In this document: one piece after another, positions 1 through 6,427 of the stretch
Layout of the letters: every line of letters begins with the position of its first letter
How positions within the stretch are numbered: the first letter of the stretch is position 1
Assembly: GCA_018971905.1 (NCBI GenBank)
Contig: JAGWZS010000016.1
Location: 1-18,292, forward strand
Direction of reading: 5' to 3'
Source of the DNA: Rhodospirillales bacterium
GTDB lineage: Bacteria > Pseudomonadota > Alphaproteobacteria > Acetobacterales > Acetobacteraceae
DNA length: 18,292 nucleotides
The notes under the pieces: generated by a model
Told to the model about the DNA's origin: nothing
Seen by the model: the letters and a program-made list of their open reading frames with translations, nothing else
Database searches by the model: none
Program-made: the position numbers and the translations under genes

Positions 1-2
1 AT

Positions 3-134
3 GAGCCGGAGGCCGCACCGATCAGCCTCATCCATGCCGCACGCGGCCAGATGCCGCTCAAGATGCGGCGCTTCCTGGATTTCTCGGCGCCACGGTTAAG
101 GCAGGCACTTGCGGAGCTGGAGAGAAGCGACTGA
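3..134 (+). CDS. LysR-family regulator, C-terminal fragment
   Basis: The frame is open from the window edge to a TGA and gives 43 residues. They read like the end of a LysR-type effector-binding domain: a strand of the type PISLIHAARGQMPLKMRRFLDF, then a closing helix APRLRQALAELE. LysR proteins bind DNA as tetramers through an N-terminal winged helix, which lies outside this window, so the regulated genes cannot be named. The gene is cut only by the window edge; its own stop is intact and lies about 150 bases before the insertion sequence. Confidence 0.6.
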   Translation, partial: EPEAAPISLIHAARGQMPLKMRRFLDFSAPRLRQALAELERSD

Positions 135-286
135 ACCTTCCGGTGCGTCGGGGCCGTTACGAGACTCCGAGGCCCACATGAGCGCGGAACGACCTTGACG
201 CTGGGCAGCGGGGTGACCTCGCACCAGTCGGGCGATATCGCTGCGCGCGGCGGCGCCGCGCAATCCCACAAGTCACGCTGATGAAA
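135..286. other. Intergenic stretch between the LysR tail and the IS
   Basis: No convincing gene is seen on either strand. Short open frames exist but resemble nothing recognisable. The stretch is GC-rich with small palindromes such as GCGGCGCCGC near 250. It may contain target-side flank of the insertion sequence, but no clear target-site duplication matches the other side. Confidence 0.4.
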
Positions 287-306
287 GGCTCCTGACGAAT
301 CGACAT

Positions 307-714
307 TCAGCGAATCCAAATCATGCTGCTTGCCAGTTGAACATTGGCTAAGAAGTAGATTTCCCGGCGATCATAGCGTGTTGCGATGCGTCGGAAGTGT
401 TTCAGCTTGTTGAAGAATCTCTCGATCCTGTTTCTGAGTTTATAGGCTTGTTCGTCGTGTGGAATTTGGACTTTGCGGTTTCGCTTGGACGGGATGACCG
501 CTTCGATTTCTGCCTGTTCGATGATTTCGCGCAGCTCATTGGTGTCGTAAGCCTTGTCGGCAATCACGCCACCCGCGGTTTGGCCGTCCAGCAGGTCAGC
601 CGCGGTGGTACAGTCGTGGGCCTCTCCGCCAGTCAGGATGAAGCGCAACGGCCGGCCCTCAGCGTCCGTGAGGGTGTGGATTTTCGTGGTCAACCCTCCT
701 CTGGAACGCCCCAA
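307..714 (-). CDS. IS5-family transposase, C-terminal part (orfB)
   Basis: This is the second half of the transposase, reading LGRSRGGLTTKIHTL, then the second catalytic aspartate (VIADKAYD) and the catalytic glutamate in the NRIERFFNKLKHFRR block. The TTG at 714 is only the first possible start; the frame is open further upstream and probably joins orfA at the six-G run (728-733). Reaching this frame from orfA needs a +1 (or -2) shift, equal to reading five G instead of six. The part may therefore be made by slippage or frameshifting, or a single-base insertion may have broken a once continuous gene. All three DDE residues are present across the two parts. Confidence 0.8.
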   Translation of the reverse strand: MGRSRGGLTTKIHTLTDAEGRPLRFILTGGEAHDCTTAADLLDGQTAGGVIADKAYDTNELREIIEQAEIEAVIPSKRNRKVQIPHDEQAYKLRNRIERFFNKLKHFRRIATRYDRREIYFLANVQLASSMIWIR

Positions 715-1063
715 GCCTGATTCTTTGCCCCCCTTTTCCGCTCGCTGCCTGCTGATGGGTACGAACCACGGTACTGTCTAACATGAGATACTGATTATCA
801 GCATCACTTGCCAGATCCTCAAAGATACGTTCCCACACCCCGGCTTTGGCCCATCGGGTAAAGCGTTTATGGACGGTTTTGTATTTGCCATATCGTTCCG
901 GCAGATCATGCCAATGCGCACCCGAGCGGATCACCCAAAGAACTCCATTCACAAACAACCGATTATCAGCCCCCGTCCGGCCAGGATCAGAGGCTTTACC
1001 GGCAATCAACGGGGCAATCCTGGTCCATTGCTTCTCAGAAAGCTCGTAACGCTTGGTCCCCAT
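659..1063 (-). CDS. IS5-family transposase, N-terminal part (orfA)
   Basis: This is the first half of a DDE transposase. From the ATG at 1063 (MGTKRYELSEKQW) it has the IS5 N-terminal domain (LFVNGVLWVIRSGAHWHDLPERYGKY) and the first catalytic aspartate in LMLDSTVVRTHQQ. After a run of six G (728-733, C on the plus strand) the frame leaves the conserved sequence and ends in unrelated residues. The conserved protein resumes in another frame in orfB. An upstream ATG at 1099 is in frame but adds residues encoded by the hairpin arm, so 1063 is preferred. Confidence 0.8.
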   Translation of the reverse strand: MGTKRYELSEKQWTRIAPLIAGKASDPGRTGADNRLFVNGVLWVIRSGAHWHDLPERYGKYKTVHKRFTRWAKAGVWERIFEDLASDADNQYLMLDSTVVRTHQQAASGKGGQRIRLGAFQRRVDHENPHPHGR

Positions 1064-1100
1064 GATCGGCTCCAGATTATCGAATCTGGAGCCGATCATG
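1061..1100. repeat. Perfect 18-bp hairpin over the transposase start
   Basis: Positions 1061-1078 and 1083-1100 are exact reverse complements, with the 4-base loop ATCG. The first arm contains the transposase ATG (complement of 1061-1063). The second arm covers the right end of the element. RNA read in from outside would fold the start codon into the stem. Confidence 0.85.
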
Positions 1101-1167
1101 GCGCAGCGTCTTTACCTCGCCTGAGGTCGCTTCCCGCGCTGTATCACCCGCCAGGCGGCGCTTGCCC

Positions 1168-1189
1168 GCTTCAAGGAATTCCTTGAAGC
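1168..1189. repeat. Perfect 22-bp palindrome
   Basis: The sequence is its own reverse complement, centred on GGAATTCC; each arm is GCTTCAAGGAA. There is no loop, so a protein-binding site or cruciform is as likely as an RNA hairpin. It lies between the IS and the trhO terminator. Function unknown. Confidence 0.6.
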
Positions 1190-1194
1190 AGAAC

Positions 1195-1233
1195 GGCGCA
1201 AAAAAGAAAAACCCACCTACCTGGGTGGGTTTT
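1195..1233 (-). terminator. Rho-independent terminator after trhO
   Basis: A 10-bp stem (AAAACCCACC at 1208-1217 with GGTGGGTTTT at 1224-1233) has a 6-base loop. Read on the minus strand it is followed by TTTTTCTTTTTT (complement of 1200-1211), a strong tract. It sits 12 bases past the trhO stop, so it ends the lipoprotein-trhO transcript. The plus-strand tract is only four T, so it is weaker in that direction. Confidence 0.85.
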
Positions 1234-1244
1234 GCAGCGGCCTG

Positions 1245-2207
1245 TTAGAGCAAATCGGGGCGGGATAGGTCCGCGCCGATATGTTCGCCACCGCGTGCCG
1301 CCGCTAGTTTTTCCTGGCGGTGCCGCTCTCTGTAGCTGGTGCGCTGCTCATCGCTGCGTTCGCCATGGCAGGCGGGGCAGCTCACACCCTCCTCAAACAG
1401 AGGGGATAAAAATTCAGCCTCGTTCACCGGGCGGCGGCAGGCGTGGCACAGGCTATGCTTGCCAATTGCCAGGCCGTGCTCCACCGTCACGCGCTGGTCG
1501 AATACGAAACACGCGCCTTGCCAAAGACTCTCCTCTGGCGGCACGTCCTCCAGATATTTCAGGATACCGCCCTCAAGATGATAAACCTCATCAATGCCTT
1601 CGCTTTTCAGAAAGGCGGTGGATTTTTCACAACGTATGCCGCCGGTGCAAAACATCGCCACTTTTGGCGGCGTGCCTTCGCCCAGTAATTTTTCTCGTAC
1701 CGCGCGGAACCAAGCCGGGAATTCCCGGAAGCTTTGCGTGCCTGGATTGATGGCGCCAGCAAAACTGCCAACGGCAACTTCATAATCATTGCGCGTGTCG
1801 ATCAGAATCGTTTCCGGTTCGCGGATAAGGGCGTTCCAGTTTTGCGGTGAAACATAATGCCCCGTACCCCGCAGCGGATCGATATCCGGCTGGCCCATGG
1901 TGACGATTTCACGTTTGATTCTTACTTTCAGCCGATGAAACGGCAGCGTGGGCGCGCGGGAGAATTTGGCCGTGATGGCAGCACAACCAGGCAGGCGCTT
2001 GATATGGGCGAGCACATCTTCGATGGCGGCATCAAAGCCGGCGATGGTGCCGTTGATTCCCTCCGGGGCAAGGATGATTGTGCCCTTAACGCCCCGTGCC
2101 TGGCAAAGCTGCACCAGCCCGGTTTGAACGGCGGCGCAATCAGCAATTGGCACAAACTTATAAAGTGCCGCGACACAGATGGGCAGGTGAGGAGGTGGCT
2201 GAATCAT
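1245..2207 (-). CDS. trhO: tRNA uridine(34) hydroxylase TrhO (YceA-like rhodanese)
   Basis: The 320-residue protein has the full TrhO layout. An N-terminal acylphosphatase-like domain (about 1-100, with the APEGINGTIAGF block) is followed by a rhodanese domain (about 130-225). Its active-site loop CTGGIRCEK places the catalytic Cys at 187. A C-terminal Cys cluster follows (C254/C257 and C277/C280), probably binding metal. The family makes 5-hydroxyuridine at the wobble position of certain tRNAs without using O2 from the usual oxygenases. It is preceded by a small lipoprotein gene 15 bases upstream and followed by a terminator. The start at 2207 matches the usual family N-terminus (ALYKFV near residue 14); its ribosome binding site is weak. 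Confidence 0.92.
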   Translation of the reverse strand: MIQPPPHLPICVAALYKFVPIADCAAVQTGLVQLCQARGVKGTIILAPEGINGTIAGFDAAIEDVLAHIKRLPGCAAITAKFSRAPTLPFHRLKVRIKREIVTMGQPDIDPLRGTGHYVSPQNWNALIREPETILIDTRNDYEVAVGSFAGAINPGTQSFREFPAWFRAVREKLLGEGTPPKVAMFCTGGIRCEKSTAFLKSEGIDEVYHLEGGILKYLEDVPPEESLWQGACFVFDQRVTVEHGLAIGKHSLCHACRRPVNEAEFLSPLFEEGVSCPACHGERSDEQRTSYRERHRQEKLAAARGGEHIGADLSRPDLL

Positions 2208-2222
2208 CGGCCTGGCGTCGGG

Positions 2223-2453
2223 CTATTGGCTGAAGGCGTTTCCAACTTGATGCGCCGTATGCACAATGGCATCGCCGGTGGCATTGGCGCCATCGCTGAA
2301 GCCCTTTCCGATATCATCGAAACCGCTGCCGATATGGCTCTGTCCAAGATTGTCGCCGGCGGCGTTGAAATCTTCTTGCGCGCGACGGCCATTGGCATTG
2401 CAGGCGGCAAGAGCCAGGGGCAGGGCAAGCAGGCACAGGCGAGACAGCCTCAT
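2223..2453 (-). CDS. Small entericidin-like lipoprotein
   Basis: The 76-residue protein starts with a lipoprotein signal peptide (MRLSRLCLLALPLALAAC) whose lipobox LAAC puts the lipidated cysteine at residue 18. The mature part is about 58 residues, small and polar, rich in Gly, Asp and Ala, with a repeated amphipathic pattern (NAAGDNLGQSHIGSGFDDIGKGF). This resembles entericidin-type or other short stress lipoproteins, but the family is not certain. An AAAGGAA element lies about 8 bases before the ATG. It is first in a two-gene unit with trhO, 15 bases apart, and divergent from the aldo/keto reductase. Confidence 0.7.
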   Translation of the reverse strand: MRLSRLCLLALPLALAACNANGRRAQEDFNAAGDNLGQSHIGSGFDDIGKGFSDGANATGDAIVHTAHQVGNAFSQ

Positions 2454-2589
2454 CTAAGCGGTTCCTTTCATGCCGCATGTTTGCCTGCCCGGCGCCGGAT
2501 TTTCAATAGGACCAGGGTGGGCATTGCCGTGGCAGGTTGGCCGCGTGCAGAATGCGCGGCGTATTTTGTTTTAGTAAAGGAGGCCCCGC

Positions 2590-3432
2590 ATGACCATCCC
2601 GCGCATTGTTTTGCCAAATGGCGTTGACGCTCCGGCCCTTGGCCAGGGAAGCTGGTACATGGGCGAGGATTCGGTAGCGGCGCGCACCGAGATTACGGCG
2701 CTGCAAGCGGGGATCGACCTTGGCATGACGCTGATCGACACGGCGGAGATGTATGCCGATGGCGGTGCGGAAGAGGTTGTCGGCCAGGCTATAACCGGCC
2801 GCCGGGACGGCGTGTTTCTGGTCAGCAAGGTGTATCCGCACAATGCGTCGGCCAAGGGCATTCCGCTGGCGTGCGCGCGCAGCCTGAAGCGGCTCAGAAC
2901 AGACAGGATCGACCTCTACCTGCTGCATTGGCGGGGCGCCTATCCGCTGGCGGAAACGGTGGATGCGTTTGAGCGCCTGCGCGACGCTGGGCATATCGGC
3001 GCCTGGGGTGTATCAAACTTCGATACCGCCGATATGGCGGAACTAGCCCGGCTGCCATCGGGCGGGGCCTGCGCGGTTAACCAGGTGCTTTATAATCCCG
3101 AGGCACGCGGAATAGAGTTTGACCTGCTGCCCTGGTGCAAGGCGGGTGGGGTTCCGGTGATGGCCTATTCACCGCTTGGCCAGGCGGGTCGGCTGTTAAG
3201 GTCGCCGGCGCTTGTGCAGGTTGGCAAGAGGCACGGGGTTTCCCCGGCGCAGGTCGCTTTGGCCTGGAGCCTGCGTGGCGGCACGACGATCGCCATTCCC
3301 AAGGCAAGTTCCATCGTCCACGTGCGGGAAAATGCCGCGGCAGTGGATATCCGGTTAACGGATGCCGATCTCGCGACGATTGACGCGGCCTTTGCACCGC
3401 CGCGCCGCAAACAGCCATTGGCCATGCTGTAA
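2590..3432 (+). CDS. Aldo/keto reductase
   Basis: The 280-residue protein is a complete AKR barrel, an NAD(P)H-dependent carbonyl reductase, probably cytosolic. The catalytic tetrad is visible: D50 and Y55 in LIDTAEMY, K80 in LVSKVYP, and H113 in LYLLHWRG. The C-terminal cofactor-binding part includes AIPKAS. A very good ribosome binding site (AAAGGAGG, 2576-2583) precedes the ATG. The substrate cannot be read from sequence. It ends 23 bases before the 3' end of the convergent methyltransferase gene and is divergent from the lipoprotein gene. It may be unrelated to the pigment cluster. Confidence 0.9.
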   Translation: MTIPRIVLPNGVDAPALGQGSWYMGEDSVAARTEITALQAGIDLGMTLIDTAEMYADGGAEEVVGQAITGRRDGVFLVSKVYPHNASAKGIPLACARSLKRLRTDRIDLYLLHWRGAYPLAETVDAFERLRDAGHIGAWGVSNFDTADMAELARLPSGGACAVNQVLYNPEARGIEFDLLPWCKAGGVPVMAYSPLGQAGRLLRSPALVQVGKRHGVSPAQVALAWSLRGGTTIAIPKASSIVHVRENAAAVDIRLTDADLATIDAAFAPPRRKQPLAML

Positions 3433-3455
3433 CCGGGAGTACGGCTAAAGCGGTA

Positions 3456-4304
3456 TCAGGGGCCCGGGCTGTATTGCCCTGGCCTGCAACTGGTTCCAAA
3501 ATCCCCACACAGGCTTGGCTCCGGGTTCGATTGTCTATGGTTTAGCATAGGCTTCTGGCCTGAGTAGAAGCGGAAAAAATCCAGCTCGCTGGCACAGGTG
3601 GCGTTCTGAAATTCCGCATGGCGCATGGCTTCCAGCACGGCCTTGGGGGGCGCATAGGCGGCTATTGTGCGCCAGTGATAATCCATGAGCGCCTTGGCCT
3701 GGTGGTTGCGTGCGGCGAGTGCGGAAATGGCTGGCAGTACCCCGCCAACAAATGCGCCTGCCACCAGTTTAACGAAGGGATGGGAGGGAGAGCTAATCTC
3801 CAGCAGCACCAGCTTTCCGCCTGGCCGCAACAACCGCCGCGCTTCGGCCAGTGCCTGGCCAATGTCGGAAAGATGCCGCAGGGCGTAGCCCATGGTCACG
3901 AAATCGGCGATGCCATCGGCCAGGGGCACTGCCTCTGCCGTGGCTTGAAGCAGCGGGATACGCAAGGTTTTTCGTGCCTGGTCGAGCATGGCTTCGCTAA
4001 GGTCGATCCCGATCAGCGTGCCGCGCCCCTGCATCAGCCTTTGCGCCTGCCGTGCCAGCAGGCCGGTGCCGACAGCCACATCCACCACCACCATGCCTGG
4101 TCCAACCCCGGCCTGACGCAGGCAGGTGCGCCGGTACCAGGCACCGGAGCCCAAGGAAAAGATCTGGTTGATCAGGTCGTAATGCCGGGCAAAGCGGTTG
4201 AATAAGGCCCGCGCCGCCCCCGGGCGGCGGGCCGGGCTGGCGTAATAGCGGGTGATTTCATCAGGTGAAGCCGCCGCCTCGGGCTGATCTTGAGGGTTGG
4301 ACAT
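3456..4304 (-). CDS. UbiE/COQ5-like SAM-dependent methyltransferase
   Basis: The 282-residue protein has class I methyltransferase motifs: the SAM-binding loop VVDVAVGTGLLA (about 73-84), the acidic strand end in LIGIDLSEAML, and YALRHLSDIGQALAEARRLLRPGGKLVLLE. The opening FNRFARHYDLINQIFSLGSGAWYRR and the closing ELDFFRFYSG are typical of UbiE/MenG. The ATG at 4304 (MSNPQDQPEAA) is chosen because the open frame further upstream is only the antisense of the halogenase gene. A roughly 30-residue Pro/Ser-rich tail after FYSGQKP looks non-conserved. It is divergent from the halogenase-like gene with an 87-base gap. Its place beside the cluster suggests ring methylation of the aryl head group (the role of ApeB in Escherichia coli), but a quinone role is equally possible. 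Confidence 0.75.
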   Translation of the reverse strand: MSNPQDQPEAAASPDEITRYYASPARRPGAARALFNRFARHYDLINQIFSLGSGAWYRRTCLRQAGVGPGMVVVDVAVGTGLLARQAQRLMQGRGTLIGIDLSEAMLDQARKTLRIPLLQATAEAVPLADGIADFVTMGYALRHLSDIGQALAEARRLLRPGGKLVLLEISSPSHPFVKLVAGAFVGGVLPAISALAARNHQAKALMDYHWRTIAAYAPPKAVLEAMRHAEFQNATCASELDFFRFYSGQKPMLNHRQSNPEPSLCGDFGTSCRPGQYSPGP

Positions 4305-4391
4305 GGCGGCGCACCTATGGCTTAACAGAAGCAAGACGAGTTTCGGCGGATATGGCGGCCCGGTCAATGTTCCGGGGTAAGGGGCAGGCAG
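4305..4391. promoter_or_regulatory. Divergent promoter region (methyltransferase / halogenase)
   Basis: This 87-base gap must hold the start signals for both divergent genes, unless transcription comes from further away. No -35/-10 pair stands out. The only clear element is a purine-rich AAGGGGCAGG just before the GTG at 4392, which probably serves as the ribosome binding site. Confidence 0.4.
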
Positions 4392-5708
4392 GTGACGGAG
4401 CGGCAGAGCGTGATCCCGGCCGATTGTGATGTGTTCGTTATTGGCGGCGGGCCGGCTGGTTCCACCGCTGCTGCCATGCTGGCGCAGGCGGGGCTGCGCG
4501 TGGTACTGGCGGATAAGGACAAGCACCCGCGCTTTCACATCGGCGAATCCCTGTTGCCGCATAACCTGCCGCTGCTGGACCGGCTTGGTGTACGAAGCCA
4601 AATTGAAACCAGCGGGATGCGCAAGCACGGCATCGAGTTTGTCTCGCCCTATCATGGCAAGAGTGTGCGTTACGATTTCGGCCATGCGCTGGACAAGCGC
4701 TTTCCCTATTCCTTCCAGGTGCGGCGCTCCAGCTTCGACGAGGTGCTGCTGCGTAATGCCGCCGCCAAAGGGGCAGAGTTGTTCGAGGAATGCCGGGTGA
4801 ATGACGTGGCGTTTCCTGAGCAGGGCGACCCGGTGATTACCGCCAGCCTTGCCGATGGCGGCACCAGGCAATGGCGGGCGCGGTTTGTGATCGACGCTTC
4901 GGGGCGCGATACGATGCTGGCTTCGAAACTCAACGTGAAGGAGCGCAACCCGCGCAACAACAGCGCCGCGCTTTTCGGCCATTTCACCAACGCCCGCAGG
5001 CTGGAAGGGCGGGATGAGGGGCATATCACCATCGTCTGGTTCGACCATGGCTGGTTCTGGTTTATCCCGCTCTCCGATGGCACAACGAGTGTGGGTGCGG
5101 TTTGCCCGGCGGAGGTTTTTAAAAATCGCGGGGCGGATCTGGAGAGTTTTTTCCACTCGCTCATTGCCTCCAGCCCGGAGATGGCGGACCGGCTGAAGGA
5201 TGCCACGCTGCAAGGCAACGTGACCGCCACGGGAAATTACTCCTATTACGCCAAGCAGCTTACCGGAGATCGTTTTTTGCTGGCGGGCGATGCGGCGGCG
5301 TTTATCGACCCGGTGTTCTCAACCGGCGTGTATCTGGCCATGCTCTCCGGCTTCTGGGCGGCGGAGGCGGCGCAAGTTTGCGTGGCGGCGCCGGCAAAAT
5401 CTGCGAAAGCTTTGCGCCGCTATGAGGCGCGTACGCGCGGCGCGGCGAATGCCTTCACCTGGTTCATCTATCGCATCCGTCAGCCGGCGATGCGCAATCT
5501 CTTCATGTCCCCGCGCAACATGTTCCGGGTGGAGGAAGCCGTGCTGGCGTTGCTGGCGGGTGGTATTTTCGATGGCTGGAAGGTGCGTGGCAGGCTCTAT
5601 ATTTTTCGGATGATCTATTACATCACCAAGCTCTCACATCTGCGTTTCCGCCTCTCGGACGATCCGCGCAAGGATGTGGGGGGCACGCGCGCGGCGCTGG
5701 AGAACTGA
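4392..5708 (+). CDS. Flavin-dependent halogenase-like oxidoreductase
   Basis: The 438-residue protein has an FAD-binding GGGPAGSTAA loop (18-27), the block RFHIGESLLP (47-56), and a second flavin motif FLLAGDAAAFIDPVFSTG. Two features point to a halogenase rather than a plain reductase or hydroxylase. One is the WxWxIP signature, W221-F-W223-F-I225-P226. The other is a lysine in GMRKHGIEF (K78), at the place of the catalytic Lys in phenol- and pyrrole-type flavin halogenases. Related genes sit in xanthomonadin clusters, whose product is a brominated aryl polyene. The start is GTG at 4392, with purines AAGGGG ahead. It is translationally linked to the following glycosyltransferase. Many geranylgeranyl-reductase-like proteins share the fold, so activity is inferred. 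Confidence 0.75.
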   Translation: MTERQSVIPADCDVFVIGGGPAGSTAAAMLAQAGLRVVLADKDKHPRFHIGESLLPHNLPLLDRLGVRSQIETSGMRKHGIEFVSPYHGKSVRYDFGHALDKRFPYSFQVRRSSFDEVLLRNAAAKGAELFEECRVNDVAFPEQGDPVITASLADGGTRQWRARFVIDASGRDTMLASKLNVKERNPRNNSAALFGHFTNARRLEGRDEGHITIVWFDHGWFWFIPLSDGTTSVGAVCPAEVFKNRGADLESFFHSLIASSPEMADRLKDATLQGNVTATGNYSYYAKQLTGDRFLLAGDAAAFIDPVFSTGVYLAMLSGFWAAEAAQVCVAAPAKSAKALRRYEARTRGAANAFTWFIYRIRQPAMRNLFMSPRNMFRVEEAVLALLAGGIFDGWKVRGRLYIFRMIYYITKLSHLRFRLSDDPRKDVGGTRAALEN

Positions 5709-5710
5709 AT

Positions 5711-6427
5711 ATAAAAGGGCTGGTTCTCATCCCCAGCTATAATAGCGGGGTGAAGTTGCGTGAAACGGTGGAGGCAGCGCGCGCTGCCTGGCCGAGCGTA
5801 TGGCTGGTGGTGGATGGCAGCACGGACGGTTCGGCGGACGGGCTGATGGATGCGCCGGACTTTGGGGTGATCCGGCGTGTCCACAACGGCGGCAAGGGCG
5901 AAGCGGTGCTGGCGGGGCTGCGCAAAGCGGTGGGGGCGGGTTTCACCCATGTTCTGGTGATGGATGCGGACGGGCAGCATCCGGCAGAGGAAATTCCCCG
6001 CTTTATGGCGCTAGCTGAGGCCAGGCCGGAGGCAATGATCCTCGGCGTGCCCCGTTTTGAGGCCAATGCACCGCGTATTCGCGTATGGGGGCGCGGGATT
6101 TCCAATATCATCGTGCGCGTTATGTCTGGCGCCAGGATCGAGGATGCGCTGTTCGGATTTCGCGTTTATCCCGCGGCGGCTTTGCTGCGCGTGATGGAGG
6201 CCAGCCCCGGCATGCGCGGCTATGACTTTGATGCGGAGGCGGTGGTGCGGCTGGTCTGGGCGGGCGTGCCGGTGGCCAACCAGCCAGCACCCGTGCGGTA
6301 TTTTTCAAAGCAGGATGGCGGCATTTCGCATTTCCGTTATGGGCAGGACAATGCGCGGCTGGCGCGCATGTATGCGCGGCTGTTCGCGGCCTGGGCCTGG
6401 CGGCGTTTTAGGCCATCCCGCCATTGA
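5711..6427 (+). CDS. Family 2 glycosyltransferase (dolichol-P-mannose synthase type)
   Basis: The protein is about 238 residues with a GT-A fold: the first strand KGLVLIPSYNSG, the nucleotide-sugar loop DGSTDGS, and MDADGQH (DxD-type metal site) near residue 85. A later LFGFRVYP and GYDFDAEAV block follows. It would move a sugar from a nucleotide- or lipid-linked donor to an acceptor. No membrane segment is obvious, so it is probably cytosolic-face. No ATG, GTG or TTG precedes the first strand; the first usual codon (GTG 5750) would delete it. The call uses ATA at 5711, 8 bases after GGAG (5699-5702). A CTG at 5705, overlapping the halogenase TGA as CTGA, is the alternative. The 3' end overlaps that of the ketoreductase by 20 bases. 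Confidence 0.75.
   Translation: MKGLVLIPSYNSGVKLRETVEAARAAWPSVWLVVDGSTDGSADGLMDAPDFGVIRRVHNGGKGEAVLAGLRKAVGAGFTHVLVMDADGQHPAEEIPRFMALAEARPEAMILGVPRFEANAPRIRVWGRGISNIIVRVMSGARIEDALFGFRVYPAAALLRVMEASPGMRGYDFDAEAVVRLVWAGVPVANQPAPVRYFSKQDGGISHFRYGQDNARLARMYARLFAAWAWRRFRPSRH

Larger units (their letters stand above)
287..1093 (-). mobile_element. IS5-family insertion sequence (IS427-like group)
   Basis: The element is about 0.8 kb and carries an IS5-type DDE transposase split over two frames. Short imperfect terminal inverted repeats are visible: GGCTCCTGA at 287-295 and its counterpart, reading inward from 1093, GGCTCCAGA (8 of 9 match). The match may extend outward (ATGAxxGGCTCC on both sides), so the true ends could lie a few bases further out, near 281 and 1099. 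No target-site duplication could be fixed. The size and two-frame arrangement fit the IS427 group of IS5. The ends are estimates. Confidence 0.75.
1101..1244. other. Intergenic stretch: palindrome and terminator, no gene
   Basis: No gene with family resemblance was found. One plus-strand frame reads something like AALARFKEFLEAERRKKEK between about 1156 and 1212, but it runs through the terminator and has no sensible start, so it is not called. The stretch holds a perfect palindrome (1168-1189) and a rho-independent terminator (1201-1233). Confidence 0.45.

Noticed and set aside
281..1099. Target-site duplication of the insertion sequence
   Set aside because: Several alignments of the ends were tried and none gave a matching direct repeat on both sides, so none is reported.
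1156..1262. Possible gene remnant reading AALARFKEFLEAERRKKEK
   Set aside because: It has no sensible start, crosses a strong terminator and overlaps the end of trhO. No family was recognised.
1857..2627. Plus-strand 256-residue open frame
   Set aside because: It is antisense to trhO and the lipoprotein gene, shows no recognisable domain and is typical of shadow frames in GC-rich DNA.
4305..5213. A long minus-strand open frame continuing the methyltransferase upstream through the halogenase gene (to 585 residues in total)
   Set aside because: The extra N-terminal part has no family resemblance and is the antisense of a clearly conserved flavoprotein. The methyltransferase fold begins just after ATG 4304.
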